The notes beneath the pieces are model-generated. The model had not been told where the DNA came from and did not search any database. It was given only the letters and a program-made list of their open reading frames with translations. The position numbers and the translations under genes were made by a program. Of a stretch of 64,000 bases of DNA, positions 16,946 through 26,817 are shown piece after piece (within the stretch, counting starts at the first letter, position 1; the number at the start of each line of letters is the position of its first letter). The stretch comes from Paraburkholderia ginsengisoli NBRC 100965 (GTDB lineage Bacteria > Pseudomonadota > Gammaproteobacteria > Burkholderiales > Burkholderiaceae). The stretch lies in assembly GCF_000739735.1 (NCBI RefSeq), contig NZ_BBJF01000005.1, positions 186,001-250,000 of the forward strand, given 5' to 3'.

Positions 16946-18922
16946 TCAGGTGGGGGCGGCGAACTGCGAGATCACCGCGGGATTTTCCACCGTCGATGTG
17001 TCCTGCGCGATGACTTCGCCCTTCGCCACCGAGCGCAACAGACGGCGCACTACCTTGCCGGAGCGGGTCTTCGGCATCGCGTCGCCGAAGCGGATGTCTT
17101 TGGGCTTCGCGATCGGGCCGATCTCCTTGCCCACCCACGCGCGCAGTTCGTCGGCCACGCGCTTCGCGTCGGCGCCGCACGGCCGCTCGGCCTTGAGCAC
17201 CACGAACGCGACGATCGCCTCGCCCGCCGTGTCATCGGGACGCCCGACCACCGCGGCTTCCGCGACCAGCGGATGCGCGGCGAGCGCGGACTCGACTTCC
17301 ATGGTCCCGAGCCGGTGCCCGGAAACGTTCAGCACGTCGTCGATACGGCCGGTGATCGTGAAGTAGCCGGTGTCGCGATCGCGGATCGCGCCGTCGCCCG
17401 CGAGATAGAGATTGCCGCCCAGCTCCTCAGGGAAGTAGCCATGCCGGAAGCGCTCCGGATTGCCCCAGATCGTCCTGATCATCGAAGGCCACGGCTTGCG
17501 GATGACCAGCACGCCGCCATGGCCGTTCGGCACTTCATTGCCGGTTTCGTCGACGATCGCCGCGTCGATGCCGGGCATCGGCAACGTGCACGAGCCTGGC
17601 ACGAGCGGCGTCACACCCGGCAGCGGAGAAATCATGTGGCCGCCGGTTTCTGTTTGCCAGAAGGTGTCGAGCACGGGACAACGCCCGCCGCCGACGTGCT
17701 GCGCGTACCACGTCCACGCGCTCGGATTGATCGGTTCGCCGACCGTGCCGAGCAGACGCAGACTGCTCAGGTCGAAGCTGTCGGGATGCACCGAATGATC
17801 GGCGTCGGAGGACTTGATGAGCGAGCGGATCGCCGTCGGCGCCGTGTAGAAGATGCTGACCTTGTGGCGCTCGATCATGTCCCAGAAGCGACCCGCATTC
17901 GGATAAGTGGGCACGCCTTCGAAGATCACCTGGGTCGCGCCGACCGCCGTTGGTCCATAGCAGATGTAAGTGTGGCCGGTGATCCAGCCGATGTCCGCCG
18001 TGCACCAGAACACGTCGGCCGGTTTGATGTCGAACGTCCATTTCATCGACAACGCGGCCCACAGCAGATAGCCGCCGGTGCTGTGCTGAACGCCTTTGGG
18101 TGTACCGGTCGAGCCGGACGTGTACAGCACGAACAACGGATGTTCCGCGCCGACCCATTCGGGTTCGCAGGTATCCGGCTGCGCCGCTTCGAGTTCGTGC
18201 AGCCATGCGTCGCGGCCGGCGATCCATGGAATCCGGCCGCCGGTGCGCCGGTAGATCGCCACGGTTGCGATGTTCTCCGTGCCGCCCATCGCGAGCGCGT
18301 CGTCGACGATGGTTTTGAGCGGCAGTGTCTTGCCGCCGCGAACCTGCTCGTCGGCGGTGATGACCGCGCATGCGCCGACATCGACGATGCGTTCATGCAG
18401 CGACTTCGCGGAGAAGCCGCCGAACACCACCGAGTGCGGCGCGCCGAGGCGGGCGCACGCGAGCATCGCGACCACGCCATCCACCGACATCGGCATATAG
18501 ATCACCACGCGGTCGCCTTTCTTCACGCCACGCGCACGAAGCGCATTGGCGAGCCGGCAGACGCGGTGATACAGCGCCTGATAGGTCACATGCGTGACCT
18601 TGCCGTCGTCGGATTCGAAGGCGATTGCGGTTTTCTCCGCCAGTCCGTTGATCAGGTTGCGATCCAGACAGTTATACGACGCGTTCAGCTCGCCGTCTTC
18701 GAACCAGCGATAAAACGGCGCTTCCGTGTCGTTCAGCACCTTCGTGAATGGGCGGCGCCACGTGAGATGTTCGCGGGCGAGACGCGCCCAGAACGCTTCG
18801 TGATCCTGACTGGCCTCGGCGACGAGGGCGCGATAGGCATCCATGCCGTCGATGCTCGCATTCCGCGTGAGCGGAATGTGCAGCGCCGTGGGGGCAGGGG
18901 AAACGGTTTCGATGGTAGACAT
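16946..18922 (-). CDS. acs: Acetyl-CoA synthetase (AMP-forming)
   Basis: 658 residues. The P-loop of the ANL superfamily reads [15 protein letters not shown]; the A5 motif [13 protein letters not shown] and the A8 hinge [20 protein letters not shown] are intact, and the C-terminal [14 protein letters not shown] has the Lys that is acetylated in enteric Acs. It turns acetate, ATP and CoA into acetyl-CoA in the cytoplasm. ATG 18922 follows AGGAG; an in-frame codon 13 residues upstream is less likely. An FNR-type box lies about 170 bp upstream. With satP it forms an acetate scavenging unit. Confidence 0.93.
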   Translation of the reverse strand: MSTIETVSPAPTALHIPLTRNASIDGMDAYRALVAEASQDHEAFWARLAREHLTWRRPFTKVLNDTEAPFYRWFEDGELNASYNCLDRNLINGLAEKTAIAFESDDGKVTHVTYQALYHRVCRLANALRARGVKKGDRVVIYMPMSVDGVVAMLACARLGAPHSVVFGGFSAKSLHERIVDVGACAVITADEQVRGGKTLPLKTIVDDALAMGGTENIATVAIYRRTGGRIPWIAGRDAWLHELEAAQPDTCEPEWVGAEHPLFVLYTSGSTGTPKGVQHSTGGYLLWAALSMKWTFDIKPADVFWCTADIGWITGHTYICYGPTAVGATQVIFEGVPTYPNAGRFWDMIERHKVSIFYTAPTAIRSLIKSSDADHSVHPDSFDLSSLRLLGTVGEPINPSAWTWYAQHVGGGRCPVLDTFWQTETGGHMISPLPGVTPLVPGSCTLPMPGIDAAIVDETGNEVPNGHGGVLVIRKPWPSMIRTIWGNPERFRHGYFPEELGGNLYLAGDGAIRDRDTGYFTITGRIDDVLNVSGHRLGTMEVESALAAHPLVAEAAVVGRPDDTAGEAIVAFVVLKAERPCGADAKRVADELRAWVGKEIGPIAKPKDIRFGDAMPKTRSGKVVRRLLRSVAKGEVIAQDTSTVENPAVISQFAAPT

Positions 18923-19323
18923 AGTCTCCTCACATGAATCAGGAAGGAGCCGGGCACGCAATGCGCCGCGCCGGCGATGAGGGACGGCTCTTGTTGGCCG
19001 TGATGCGCTTGCACCGCTGCTCCAAACGGGTTGGGCGGCGGTGGATCAGCGTGGGTACAGGCCAACTATGACCGCGCGGCGGGCAGCGCGGTTGATGCAT
19101 GTCAACTGAAGTGGTAAGCGCGGGACAGATTCACGGCGGAATCTCTGGTGAGAGAAGGGGAGCGCGACAGAGCGAGCCCGCGATGGCAGGTATCAGGTCG
19201 TCGCGGCGATCGGCTTGAACGATAGGCGAGCCTGTTCGGCGGGCCGGTCATGAAGCAGGGCGGGATCGGTCTCGAGCGGAGCGCTATCGCCACGCGCTCC
19301 GCCCGTTGCAACAACATTCAGGC
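18923..19323. other. Intergenic region upstream of acs
   Basis: Four hundred bases without a credible gene between the acs start and the paoC stop, both on the minus strand. It contains the FNR-type box at 19092-19105 and a CATAGT -10-like hexamer at 19071-19066. Nothing else was recognised. Confidence 0.6.
19092..19105. promoter_or_regulatory. FNR/ANR-type box upstream of acs-satP
   Basis: TTGATGCATGTCAA has the FNR arrangement with one base off the consensus (GTCAA for ATCAA). A -10-like CATAGT on the minus strand begins 27.5 bases from the centre, one base closer than in the other class II sites of this window. Confidence 0.7.
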
Positions 19324-21561
19324 TCAGGCCGATTCTCCCGCGAGCAGGTCTTCAATCATGATCGGCAGCTTGCGCACGCGCACGCCGGTCGCATGATGGG
19401 TCGCGTCGGTGATCGCGGCTGCTATGCCCGCAAGGCCGATCTCCGCGATCCCGCGTGCGCCGAGTTCGTTGAACACGGTGTCCGGATGGTCGAGAAAGGT
19501 CACGTCCAGCTCGGGCGTATCCGCGTTCGACGCGATGATGTAATCGGCCAGATTGCTATTGATCGGCGCGCCCGTCCGCCTGTCGTACTCGGTGTGTTCG
19601 AATAGCGCCATGCCGAGACCCATCACGACCGCTCCTTCGACCTGATTGCGCGCCGCGCGCGGATTGACGATGCGTCCGCCATCGATCACCGTGACCACGC
19701 GGCTCACGCGCAACTGCGCGATCTCCGGCTGCCACGTGACTTCGGCGAAGTGCGCGCCGTACGAATAGAGCGAGAAGCGCTTTTTCAGCGGATCGTCGAA
19801 GCCGCCCTTCGCGCTGCCGCTGCCCGAGGCCGCACGCATTTTCGCGGCTTCGAGAATCTGGCCGAACGGCACGCCGCGCTCCGGCGCGTCGTCCTTGCGG
19901 TGCACGTGTCCCGCGCTGAATGCGAGCGCCTCTTCGGCCGCGCCCTTGAACGGCGAACCGTCGACCGCGACCGCACGCGACAGCACCATCCTGATCGCCG
20001 CACGCACGGCATCGAGTACCGCGGGGACCACCGATGCCGTTACGCCGCTGCCACCCGAGACCGGTCCGCGCGGCAATGCCGAATCGCCGAGACCGACTTC
20101 GATGCGCGCGAGCGGAATGCCGGTTTCCTCGGCCACCAGCTGGGCGAGCACCGTGTATGTGCCGGTGCCGATATCCTGCGTGCCGCACACGACCCGCGCG
20201 CTGCCGTCCGCTCGCAGATCGACGTTCGCGTCAGCGGAAAAGCGTATCGCGGGCCACACACAGGCGCCGACGCCCCAGCCCACGGTCAGGCCGTTGCGAT
20301 GCATCGACCCGACGTCCGGGTTCCGCTGCGACCAGCCGAACCGATCGGCGCCAACACGCAGACATTCGACGAGATGCCGCGAAGAAAACGGCAAGCCCGT
20401 GCTTTCGTCGACGCGCGGCTCGTTGCGCAGCCTCAATTCGACGGGGTCGAGGTTCAGCACGCGGGCCAGTTCGTTCATCGCCGATTCGATTGCATACAGT
20501 CCAGGCACCGCGCCTGGGCCGCGCATCGACGTTGGCGAACCGACATTGCGGCGCGCGAGCCCGGAGGTCACGCGCAGGTTCGGCGTGCTGTAGATGAGTG
20601 GCGTGACTTCGCCGCAGCTTTCCTCGTACTCGTCGGCGATCGCGGTGTGATTGACGTAGTCGTGCCGCAGCGACGTGAGCGTGCCATCGGGCTCGGCCGA
20701 CACGCGGACGCGTTGCTGCGTGACCGGACGATGACCGACGTTCTGGAACATCATCTTGCGACTCACGACCAGCTTGACCGGGTGGCCCGTATGGCGCGTC
20801 GCCGCGGCGGCCAGCAGCGTGTGCGGCCACACCCACAACTTGCCGCCGAAGCCCGAGCCGAGGTAGCGGGAGATCACGCGGATATTTTCTTTCGGTATCC
20901 CAAGCATTTGCGAGAGCGTGCCCAGATGGACCGAAATGGCCTGCGTCGTCTCGTAGAACGTGTAGTTTTCGCCGTCCCATTGCGCGATCGACGCGTGTAG
21001 TTCGATCGGGTTATGCGTTTCCGTCGGCGTCACATAGGTCGCGTCGATCGTCGCGGGCGCGGTGTCGAATGCGGTGTGCGCGTCGCCGCGCTCGCTTTGG
21101 ACCTTGGGTTCGTCATCGGCATCGAGTTCGTCGCGCACGTCGTGCGGCGTGACTTCGTAGGCCGCCTTGACCGCCGCCGAGGCCGCGCTTGCAGCCTCGA
21201 AGGTGTCGGCGATCACGACCGCGATGTACTGGCCGTAGTAGCGGATGATGTCGTCCTCGAACGGCGGCCGCGCTTCGTCGACATAGCCGGTCTCCATCGA
21301 GTTGCCGGAGAGCCGGTAGAAGCGGCCGATATTCTCCCGATGCAGCACCGCGTGGACGCCGGGCATCGCTTCGGCGCCCGCCGTGTCGAGCGACGTGAGC
21401 CGGCCGCTCGCGATCGTGCTGCATACCGGCACCGCAATCAGCAGGCCGGGCAATTCGATATCGGATGTATAGGCTGCGCGGCCGCTGACTTTCAACGGAC
21501 CATCGACGCGCGCCTGAGGCCGTCCAATGACGGACAACACGGAGTCGGGCAAGGTGGACAT
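19324..21561 (-). CDS. paoC: Aldehyde oxidoreductase molybdenum-cofactor subunit (PaoC type)
   Basis: 745 residues, xanthine oxidase family large subunit. Near the N-terminus PQARVDGPLKVSGRAAYTSDI is the family start; YLGSGFGGKLWVWPHT is the molybdopterin loop; the SPTSMRGPGAVPGLYAIE segment carries the active-site Arg; and GARGIAEIGLAGIAAAI near the C-terminus holds the catalytic Glu. It should oxidise aldehydes, with electrons passed to the two other subunits. Unlike E. coli PaoABC no Tat signal is obvious on the iron-sulfur subunit. It is the third gene of a tight operon, 23 bp after paoB. Confidence 0.9.
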   Translation of the reverse strand: MSTLPDSVLSVIGRPQARVDGPLKVSGRAAYTSDIELPGLLIAVPVCSTIASGRLTSLDTAGAEAMPGVHAVLHRENIGRFYRLSGNSMETGYVDEARPPFEDDIIRYYGQYIAVVIADTFEAASAASAAVKAAYEVTPHDVRDELDADDEPKVQSERGDAHTAFDTAPATIDATYVTPTETHNPIELHASIAQWDGENYTFYETTQAISVHLGTLSQMLGIPKENIRVISRYLGSGFGGKLWVWPHTLLAAAATRHTGHPVKLVVSRKMMFQNVGHRPVTQQRVRVSAEPDGTLTSLRHDYVNHTAIADEYEESCGEVTPLIYSTPNLRVTSGLARRNVGSPTSMRGPGAVPGLYAIESAMNELARVLNLDPVELRLRNEPRVDESTGLPFSSRHLVECLRVGADRFGWSQRNPDVGSMHRNGLTVGWGVGACVWPAIRFSADANVDLRADGSARVVCGTQDIGTGTYTVLAQLVAEETGIPLARIEVGLGDSALPRGPVSGGSGVTASVVPAVLDAVRAAIRMVLSRAVAVDGSPFKGAAEEALAFSAGHVHRKDDAPERGVPFGQILEAAKMRAASGSGSAKGGFDDPLKKRFSLYSYGAHFAEVTWQPEIAQLRVSRVVTVIDGGRIVNPRAARNQVEGAVVMGLGMALFEHTEYDRRTGAPINSNLADYIIASNADTPELDVTFLDHPDTVFNELGARGIAEIGLAGIAAAITDATHHATGVRVRKLPIMIEDLLAGESA

Positions 21562-21584
21562 GTGCGTTCCTCTCTCTGGTCGGT

Positions 21585-22589
21585 TCAGGCCACGGCGGTC
21601 GCCTGGCCCAGCGCATGGACGATGCAGCGGCGCGCCAGTTCGACCTTGAAGCCGTTCTGACTGTGCGGCTTTGCATCGGCGAGCGCGGCGTCGGCGGCTT
21701 TCCGGAGGGTTGCGGCGTCGGGCATTGCGCCGCGCAACAAGGCTTCCGCTTCGAGCGCGTGCCAGGGCCGCGTGCCGACGCCGCCGAGCGCGACACGGGC
21801 CTGGTCGATGCGACCGCCGTTCAGCGTTACGACGACGGCGGCCGACGCCAGCGCAAACTCGTACGACGCGCGATCGCGCAGCTTCAGGTAGACCGAGCGC
21901 GTGCCCGCCGGCAGAGGCGGCAGCGTCACGTGCGTAATGAGCTCGCCCGCGTCGAGTACGTTCTCGCGCTGCGGCGTCGTGCCGGGCAACAGGAAGAAGT
22001 CATCGATCGCGATGCTGCGCGTGCCGTTCGGCCCTTCGACGTGGAGGGTTGCGTCGAGCGCGGTCAGCGCGACGTTCATGTCCGACGGGTTCGTGGCGAT
22101 GCACGCGTCGCTGGTGCCGAGAATCGCGAGGGTGCGGTTGAAACCGTCGATCGCCGGGCAGCCCGAACCCGGCTCGCGCTTGTTGCATGGCATCGCGGCG
22201 TCGCGAAAGTAGACGCAGCGCGTGCGTTGCAGCAGGTTGCCGCCGGTCGTCGCCATGTTGCGCAACTGGGCCGACGCGCCGGAAAGCAATGCTTGCGACA
22301 GTACCGCGTACGGCTCACGAATCAGCGGATGCAACGCGAGGTCCGCGTTTTTGGCGGTCGCGCCGATTGTCACACCGCCGTCGGGCAGCGCTTCGATACG
22401 GTCGAGCGGCAGGCGGCTGATATCGACGACGCGCGTGGGCCGCTCGACGTCGAGCTTCATCAAATCGAGCAGAGTCGTGCCGCCGGCGAGAAAGCGCACT
22501 TGTGCGCCTTGCTGGGCGGTGGCCGACGCCGCGCCGGCCGAGATCGCGTCACGCACGCTGGCGGCGCGCGACAACTGGAACATTTCCAT
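21585..22589 (-). CDS. paoB: Aldehyde oxidoreductase FAD subunit (PaoB type)
   Basis: 334 residues. FLAGGTTLLDLMKLDVERP and TTGGNLLQRTRC are the two FAD-binding loops of the CO dehydrogenase flavoprotein family. Cysteines in RCVYFRDAAMPCNKREPGSGC match the extra [4Fe-4S] ligands that PaoB has and most xanthine dehydrogenase FAD subunits lack. ATG 22589 is preferred because the codons upstream run into the end of the 2Fe-2S gene. It lies 11 bp after paoA. The subunit relays electrons from the 2Fe-2S clusters to the acceptor. Confidence 0.9.
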   Translation of the reverse strand: MEMFQLSRAASVRDAISAGAASATAQQGAQVRFLAGGTTLLDLMKLDVERPTRVVDISRLPLDRIEALPDGGVTIGATAKNADLALHPLIREPYAVLSQALLSGASAQLRNMATTGGNLLQRTRCVYFRDAAMPCNKREPGSGCPAIDGFNRTLAILGTSDACIATNPSDMNVALTALDATLHVEGPNGTRSIAIDDFFLLPGTTPQRENVLDAGELITHVTLPPLPAGTRSVYLKLRDRASYEFALASAAVVVTLNGGRIDQARVALGGVGTRPWHALEAEALLRGAMPDAATLRKAADAALADAKPHSQNGFKVELARRCIVHALGQATAVA

Positions 22590-22600
22590 GATGGCGCTCC

Positions 22601-23176
<576 letters not shown>

Positions 23177-23717
23177 CGTGCGTTCTCCTTATGGCGAGAG
23201 GGCAGAAGCGGCATGCCGGGCCGCGGACTGAAGCGGAAAGCGGGATCTGTTGGCAGTGGCGCTGTGGGGGTGTGGGGCGTTCGACGGCGGGCGGCCGGGT
23301 TCCGCCAGGCGCGTGCCAGTACGCGCAAGCGATAACGCAGCAAGTGTGATGCCCGCGCGCGGCGGAATGCACGGCACCCATCCGGGGTCGCCTCATCGGT
23401 AATGCGCCAACGTGCAACGCGCAGTGAAGTCGGCGTTTAGATCACCGGCCCGCATCGATGCCCTCGGCGAAGGTGTCCGAAAGAACATCCGGAAAGCGCG
23501 AGTCAATTTCGGCGTCCCGCGCAAAACATCTGGACGCGCGGTCATTCATCGACCCGGTTCGCGTGCGGATACTGTCATCGAATGTCGATTCACGGCTTCC
23601 GACTTGCCCGATCGTCGCGCGGGCATGCTTGCGGTGCACATTCGCGGCGTCCCGGAACAGGCAGCCAATCCACGCATCCTGCTGGTATCGCCGCCTCGTT
23701 CCTCTCAGGAGTGCTTT
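23177..23717. other. Divergent intergenic region, pao operon and methyltransferase
   Basis: 540 bases holding the promoter regions of the minus-strand pao operon and the plus-strand methyltransferase. Both strands contain open stretches but none with a ribosome site and family resemblance. No operator or RNA structure was recognised. Confidence 0.5.
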
Positions 23718-24551
23718 ATGTCCGCTGTCGATTCCTCTTTCTCACCCGTCGCAGACTTCGCTGCCGCCAAGGCCCGGCAACAGGTCGCCTGGTCGACGGG
23801 CAACTACGCCGTCGTCGGCACCACGCTGCAAATTGTCGGCGAGAACCTCTGCGAAGCGCTCGACCTGCGCGCCGGCAGTCGCGTGCTCGACGTGGCCGCC
23901 GGCAATGGCAACGCGACGCTTGCCGCGGCGCGCCGCTATTGCGATGTCACGTCCACCGATTACGTCACGTCACTGCTGGAGTGCGGACGCGCCCGCGCGC
24001 AAGCGGAAGGGCTGCCGGTGCGGTTTCAGGAAGCGGACGCCGAAGCGCTGCCCTTCGCGGATGCTTCGTTCGATGTCGTGATGTCGACGTTCGGCGTCAT
24101 GTTCACGCCGAACCAGGAGAAGGCGGCGGCTGAGCTTGCGCGAGTGTGCAAGCCGGGTGGCCGGATCGGTCTCGCAAACTGGACGCCGGAGAGCTTCATC
24201 GGACAGGTGTTCAGGACGATCGGCAAGTACGTCCCGCCGCCCGCGGGCATGCTGTCACCGGCGCTCTGGGGTACGCAGGCGCGCGTGCAGACGCTGTTCG
24301 AGGGAAACGCCGCGGATATCGCGGCGACCCAACGCTCGTTCACGTTTCGCTATCGTTCGCCGGCGCACTTCATGGAAGTTTTTCGCACGTACTACGGCCC
24401 AATGAACAAGGCGTTTGCCGCACTTGACGGCGATCGGCAGGCGGCGCTCCTCGATGATCTGATGACACTGATCGGGAGCCGAAACCGGTCGGGCGACACG
24501 ACACTCGTTCTGCCGAGCGAGTATCTCGAAGTCGTGGTCGAACGGTCTTGA
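23718..24551 (+). CDS. Class I SAM-dependent methyltransferase
   Basis: 277 residues. Motif I is VLDVAAGNGNATLAAARR (about 54-71), followed by the acidic Asp of the second strand (TSTDYVTSLLECGRARA) and the Methyltransf_11-type ADAEALPFADASFDVVMSTFGVMFTPNQEKAAAELARV. After 150 the sequence forms a substrate cap. It should methylate a small molecule; the substrate is not evident. AGGAG at 23707-23711 supports ATG 23718, though the frame is open upstream. Followed by a perfect 10-bp hairpin and then an SDR gene. Confidence 0.85.
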   Translation: MSAVDSSFSPVADFAAAKARQQVAWSTGNYAVVGTTLQIVGENLCEALDLRAGSRVLDVAAGNGNATLAAARRYCDVTSTDYVTSLLECGRARAQAEGLPVRFQEADAEALPFADASFDVVMSTFGVMFTPNQEKAAAELARVCKPGGRIGLANWTPESFIGQVFRTIGKYVPPPAGMLSPALWGTQARVQTLFEGNAADIAATQRSFTFRYRSPAHFMEVFRTYYGPMNKAFAALDGDRQAALLDDLMTLIGSRNRSGDTTLVLPSEYLEVVVERS

Positions 24552-24560
24552 ATAGAACAG

Positions 24561-24589
24561 GCCGTGCAGGGCGCGACTGCCTGCACGGC
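24561..24589 (+). terminator. Hairpin after the methyltransferase gene
   Basis: GCCGTGCAGG (24561-24570) pairs perfectly with CCTGCACGGC (24580-24589), ten bases after the stop codon. No T tract follows, so it is a terminator-like or RNA-stabilising hairpin. Confidence 0.5.
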
Positions 24590-24721
24590 GCATCGCTACC
24601 CCTGTCCATCAGCCGACAGGCGGCATCGGAACTACCGATGCGACGATCGAACATTCCTGCTGGTGCGCAAGACTGTGCGCCGCCAACATGACTCACTTCA
24701 ACGACGACTTTCAAGGTGAGC

Positions 24722-25456
24722 ATGAACAGGAATCTCGAAGGACAACGGGTGGTAATCGTCGGCGGCAATTCGGGGATGGGGTTGGCCCTTTGCGCGCAGT
24801 TGCTGACAATGCGCTGTGAGGTATCGATCGTCGGCCGGTCACGAGAAAAGCTCGAAGCGGCGCGCAAGCGGCTGCGCGAGTTCGGCGAGCCACGCCTGCA
24901 CCAGGCCGATGTGACGCGCGAAGAGGAAGTGCGGCGTCTGTTCGACGAAGCGGGGACGGTGGATCACCTGGTCTGCACGGCCGCCGACATCCGTGGCTCA
25001 TACGAACTGCTGCCGCGGCTCGAACTGGATGCGCTGGATCGCGCGATCCGCTCGAAGGTCGTCGCGCCGATCCTGCTGGCCAAGCACGGTGCGCCGCGCA
25101 TGCCCGCTCACGGCTCGATCACGCTGACTTCGGGCATTGCGGCTTACCGGCCGAGGCCGAAGGGCGTCGCGGTGGCGGCAATCAATGCCGCGCTCGAAGG
25201 CGCCGTTCGCGCGATGGCGGTCGAACTCGCGCCGCTGCGGATCAACGCGGTATCGCCGGGCTGGGTCCGCACGCCGATCTGGGACGACGTCGCCGGCGCG
25301 GACAGTGAACGGCTATTGGCCTCGATGGCCGAGCGTCTGCCGGTGGGCAGGGTCGGAACTGCCGACGACATCGCCGATGCCATCGTTTTCCTACTTGGTA
25401 ACGGCTACATCACCGGCACGGTTCTTCACGTCGAAGGCGGGCATCGGCTCGTCTGA
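24722..25456 (+). CDS. Short-chain dehydrogenase-like protein lacking the YxxxK pair
   Basis: 244 residues with a Rossmann start VVIVGGNSGMGLALC (a TGxxxGxG variant) and typical SDR ends (PLRINAVSPGWVRTPIW, then GYITGTVLHVEGG). Ser137 of the catalytic triad is present, but the segment aligned with YSASK reads VAAIN (about 151-155), so Tyr and Lys are both missing. NNAG is CTAAD. Such Tyr/Lys-less SDRs form a known side branch whose chemistry is unclear. A GTG two codons upstream of ATG 24722 is possible. The gene ends 66 bases inside the convergent LysR gene, so the two transcripts overlap. Confidence 0.82.
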   Translation: MNRNLEGQRVVIVGGNSGMGLALCAQLLTMRCEVSIVGRSREKLEAARKRLREFGEPRLHQADVTREEEVRRLFDEAGTVDHLVCTAADIRGSYELLPRLELDALDRAIRSKVVAPILLAKHGAPRMPAHGSITLTSGIAAYRPRPKGVAVAAINAALEGAVRAMAVELAPLRINAVSPGWVRTPIWDDVAGADSERLLASMAERLPVGRVGTADDIADAIVFLLGNGYITGTVLHVEGGHRLV

Positions 25457-26344
25457 GCTTGCGGTGGCGAGACGAACCATGTCGATAAATGCCGCCACGT
25501 GACGCACGGGCTGCCGATCCGTAGTGAGAAGACAGATTGGCAGACCGTCGCCGCTCGTCGACAGCGCGCGCCACTCGACGCGCGCGGCCGCTTCAGCGCT
25601 GTCCACGGCCATTTTCGGCAGGATCGACACGCCGAGGCCCGCGGACACCATCTGCACCAGGGCCGGCACGCTGTCGGCGATGCCGCGGATCGAAGGGCGC
25701 ACGGGGGCTTCCTGCAACAGGGCTTCCAGATACTCGCGATACCGGCAGCCTTCCATGGTGACGATCAGAGGGAACGCTGCGAGCGCGTCGGGCCTGACAT
25801 CGACGGCCCGACTCAGCGCATGGCCAGGGGGCATCACGACAACGGGCATGTCGCGCGCGATGAGATCGGCCTGAAGGTTAGCGTCGTTTGCGGGCCATCC
25901 GTGCACGAGACCCAAGTCGGCTGTCCCGTCGAGCACCGCCTGAGCGGTTGCCGATGAGTTTCTTTCCTGGATCACGACCTGGGTTCCCGGATGCCGATCG
26001 ACAAAACGGGTGAGCACCGGAATCAGCAGGGACGTGCACAAGGTTTGCGGTGCCGCGACGCGGATCGTGCCTCCTTGCTCTTCGAGGTTATCTCGCACGA
26101 CCCGGAACGTATCGTCGGCCATCGCGAGCAGCTCGCGGGCGCGAGTGGCCAGCTTTTCGCCCGCCGCGGTGAGCGTCAGCCTGTTGTTCTTGCGAACGAA
26201 CAGCGCTTGACCGACGCTCTGCTCCAGTGCCTGTACCTGCTCGGTCACACTGGGCTGCGATAGATGCACGCGCCTGGCAGCCTTCGTAAAGCTCAGGGTT
26301 TCGGTTGCCGCCAGGAAGATTTTCAGTTGCCGTAGCTGGAACAT
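25391..26344 (-). CDS. LysR-family transcriptional regulator
   Basis: 317 residues from ATG 26344. N-terminal helix-turn-helix FTKAARRVHLSQPSVTEQVQALE, then the two-lobed effector domain (TIRVAAPQTLCTSLLIPVL; DLGLVHGWP; VQMVSAGLGVSILP). An in-frame TTG 17 codons upstream would give a longer start, but the family normally begins a few residues before FLAATETLSF. The last 66 bases overlap the SDR gene on the other strand, so it may control that gene; its own C-terminal 20 residues (ASSDEPMPAFDVKNRAGDVA) would then be encoded within the SDR end. No operator was recognised. Confidence 0.87.
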   Translation of the reverse strand: MFQLRQLKIFLAATETLSFTKAARRVHLSQPSVTEQVQALEQSVGQALFVRKNNRLTLTAAGEKLATRARELLAMADDTFRVVRDNLEEQGGTIRVAAPQTLCTSLLIPVLTRFVDRHPGTQVVIQERNSSATAQAVLDGTADLGLVHGWPANDANLQADLIARDMPVVVMPPGHALSRAVDVRPDALAAFPLIVTMEGCRYREYLEALLQEAPVRPSIRGIADSVPALVQMVSAGLGVSILPKMAVDSAEAAARVEWRALSTSGDGLPICLLTTDRQPVRHVAAFIDMVRLATASSDEPMPAFDVKNRAGDVAVTK

Positions 26345-26817
26345 GCGGGGCGGAAGAGGTTCGTTGAATCGGTCAAAGGGCAGAGCCGAGGGCAATCTCT
26401 TCGCTCTACCGAAGATCGTTGCGCAAAGAAATTGCCGACGAAAAGTTTAGCAAGTTTATCGTCAACGGAGCCTATGCGTGGTCCGCTGGGGGGCGGTCTG
26501 CTCCTTTCGCATACCTGTCGATATCAGAGAACGATCAGGGTCCGCATGCAGCGCGCATGAGGGAATCGGCTCCTGGAAGTTTTTCAATTGTCCCTGTATC
26601 GCGAAGTCAGGCCCCAGTTGCCTTGAGTATCCCGACCTTGCGAAAGTCAAAACGCGTGCTGGCCGCCGTCGAGTCACGCGCAGACGGCGACCGCACGTTG
26701 CGGCGCACATCATTCCGGTGCGGATGAAAACATGCGGCACGGTGATTGCTGCCCTTGGTTCAAGCAGGCGATGACCGTCTGTGTCCCTATTCCAGTCCGA
26801 TCAAGGAGGCACGAATC
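26345..26817. other. Intergenic region before the small secreted protein
   Basis: 472 bases between the LysR start and the secreted protein start. The first part near 26400-26460 is relatively AT rich, as expected of promoters in this genome. No gene, hairpin or repeat was recognised. Confidence 0.5.

Noticed and set aside
16715-18937. 740-residue plus-strand frame
   Set aside because: Opposite strand of acs; composition is Arg/His/Ala rich with no domain, whereas acs has all ANL motifs.
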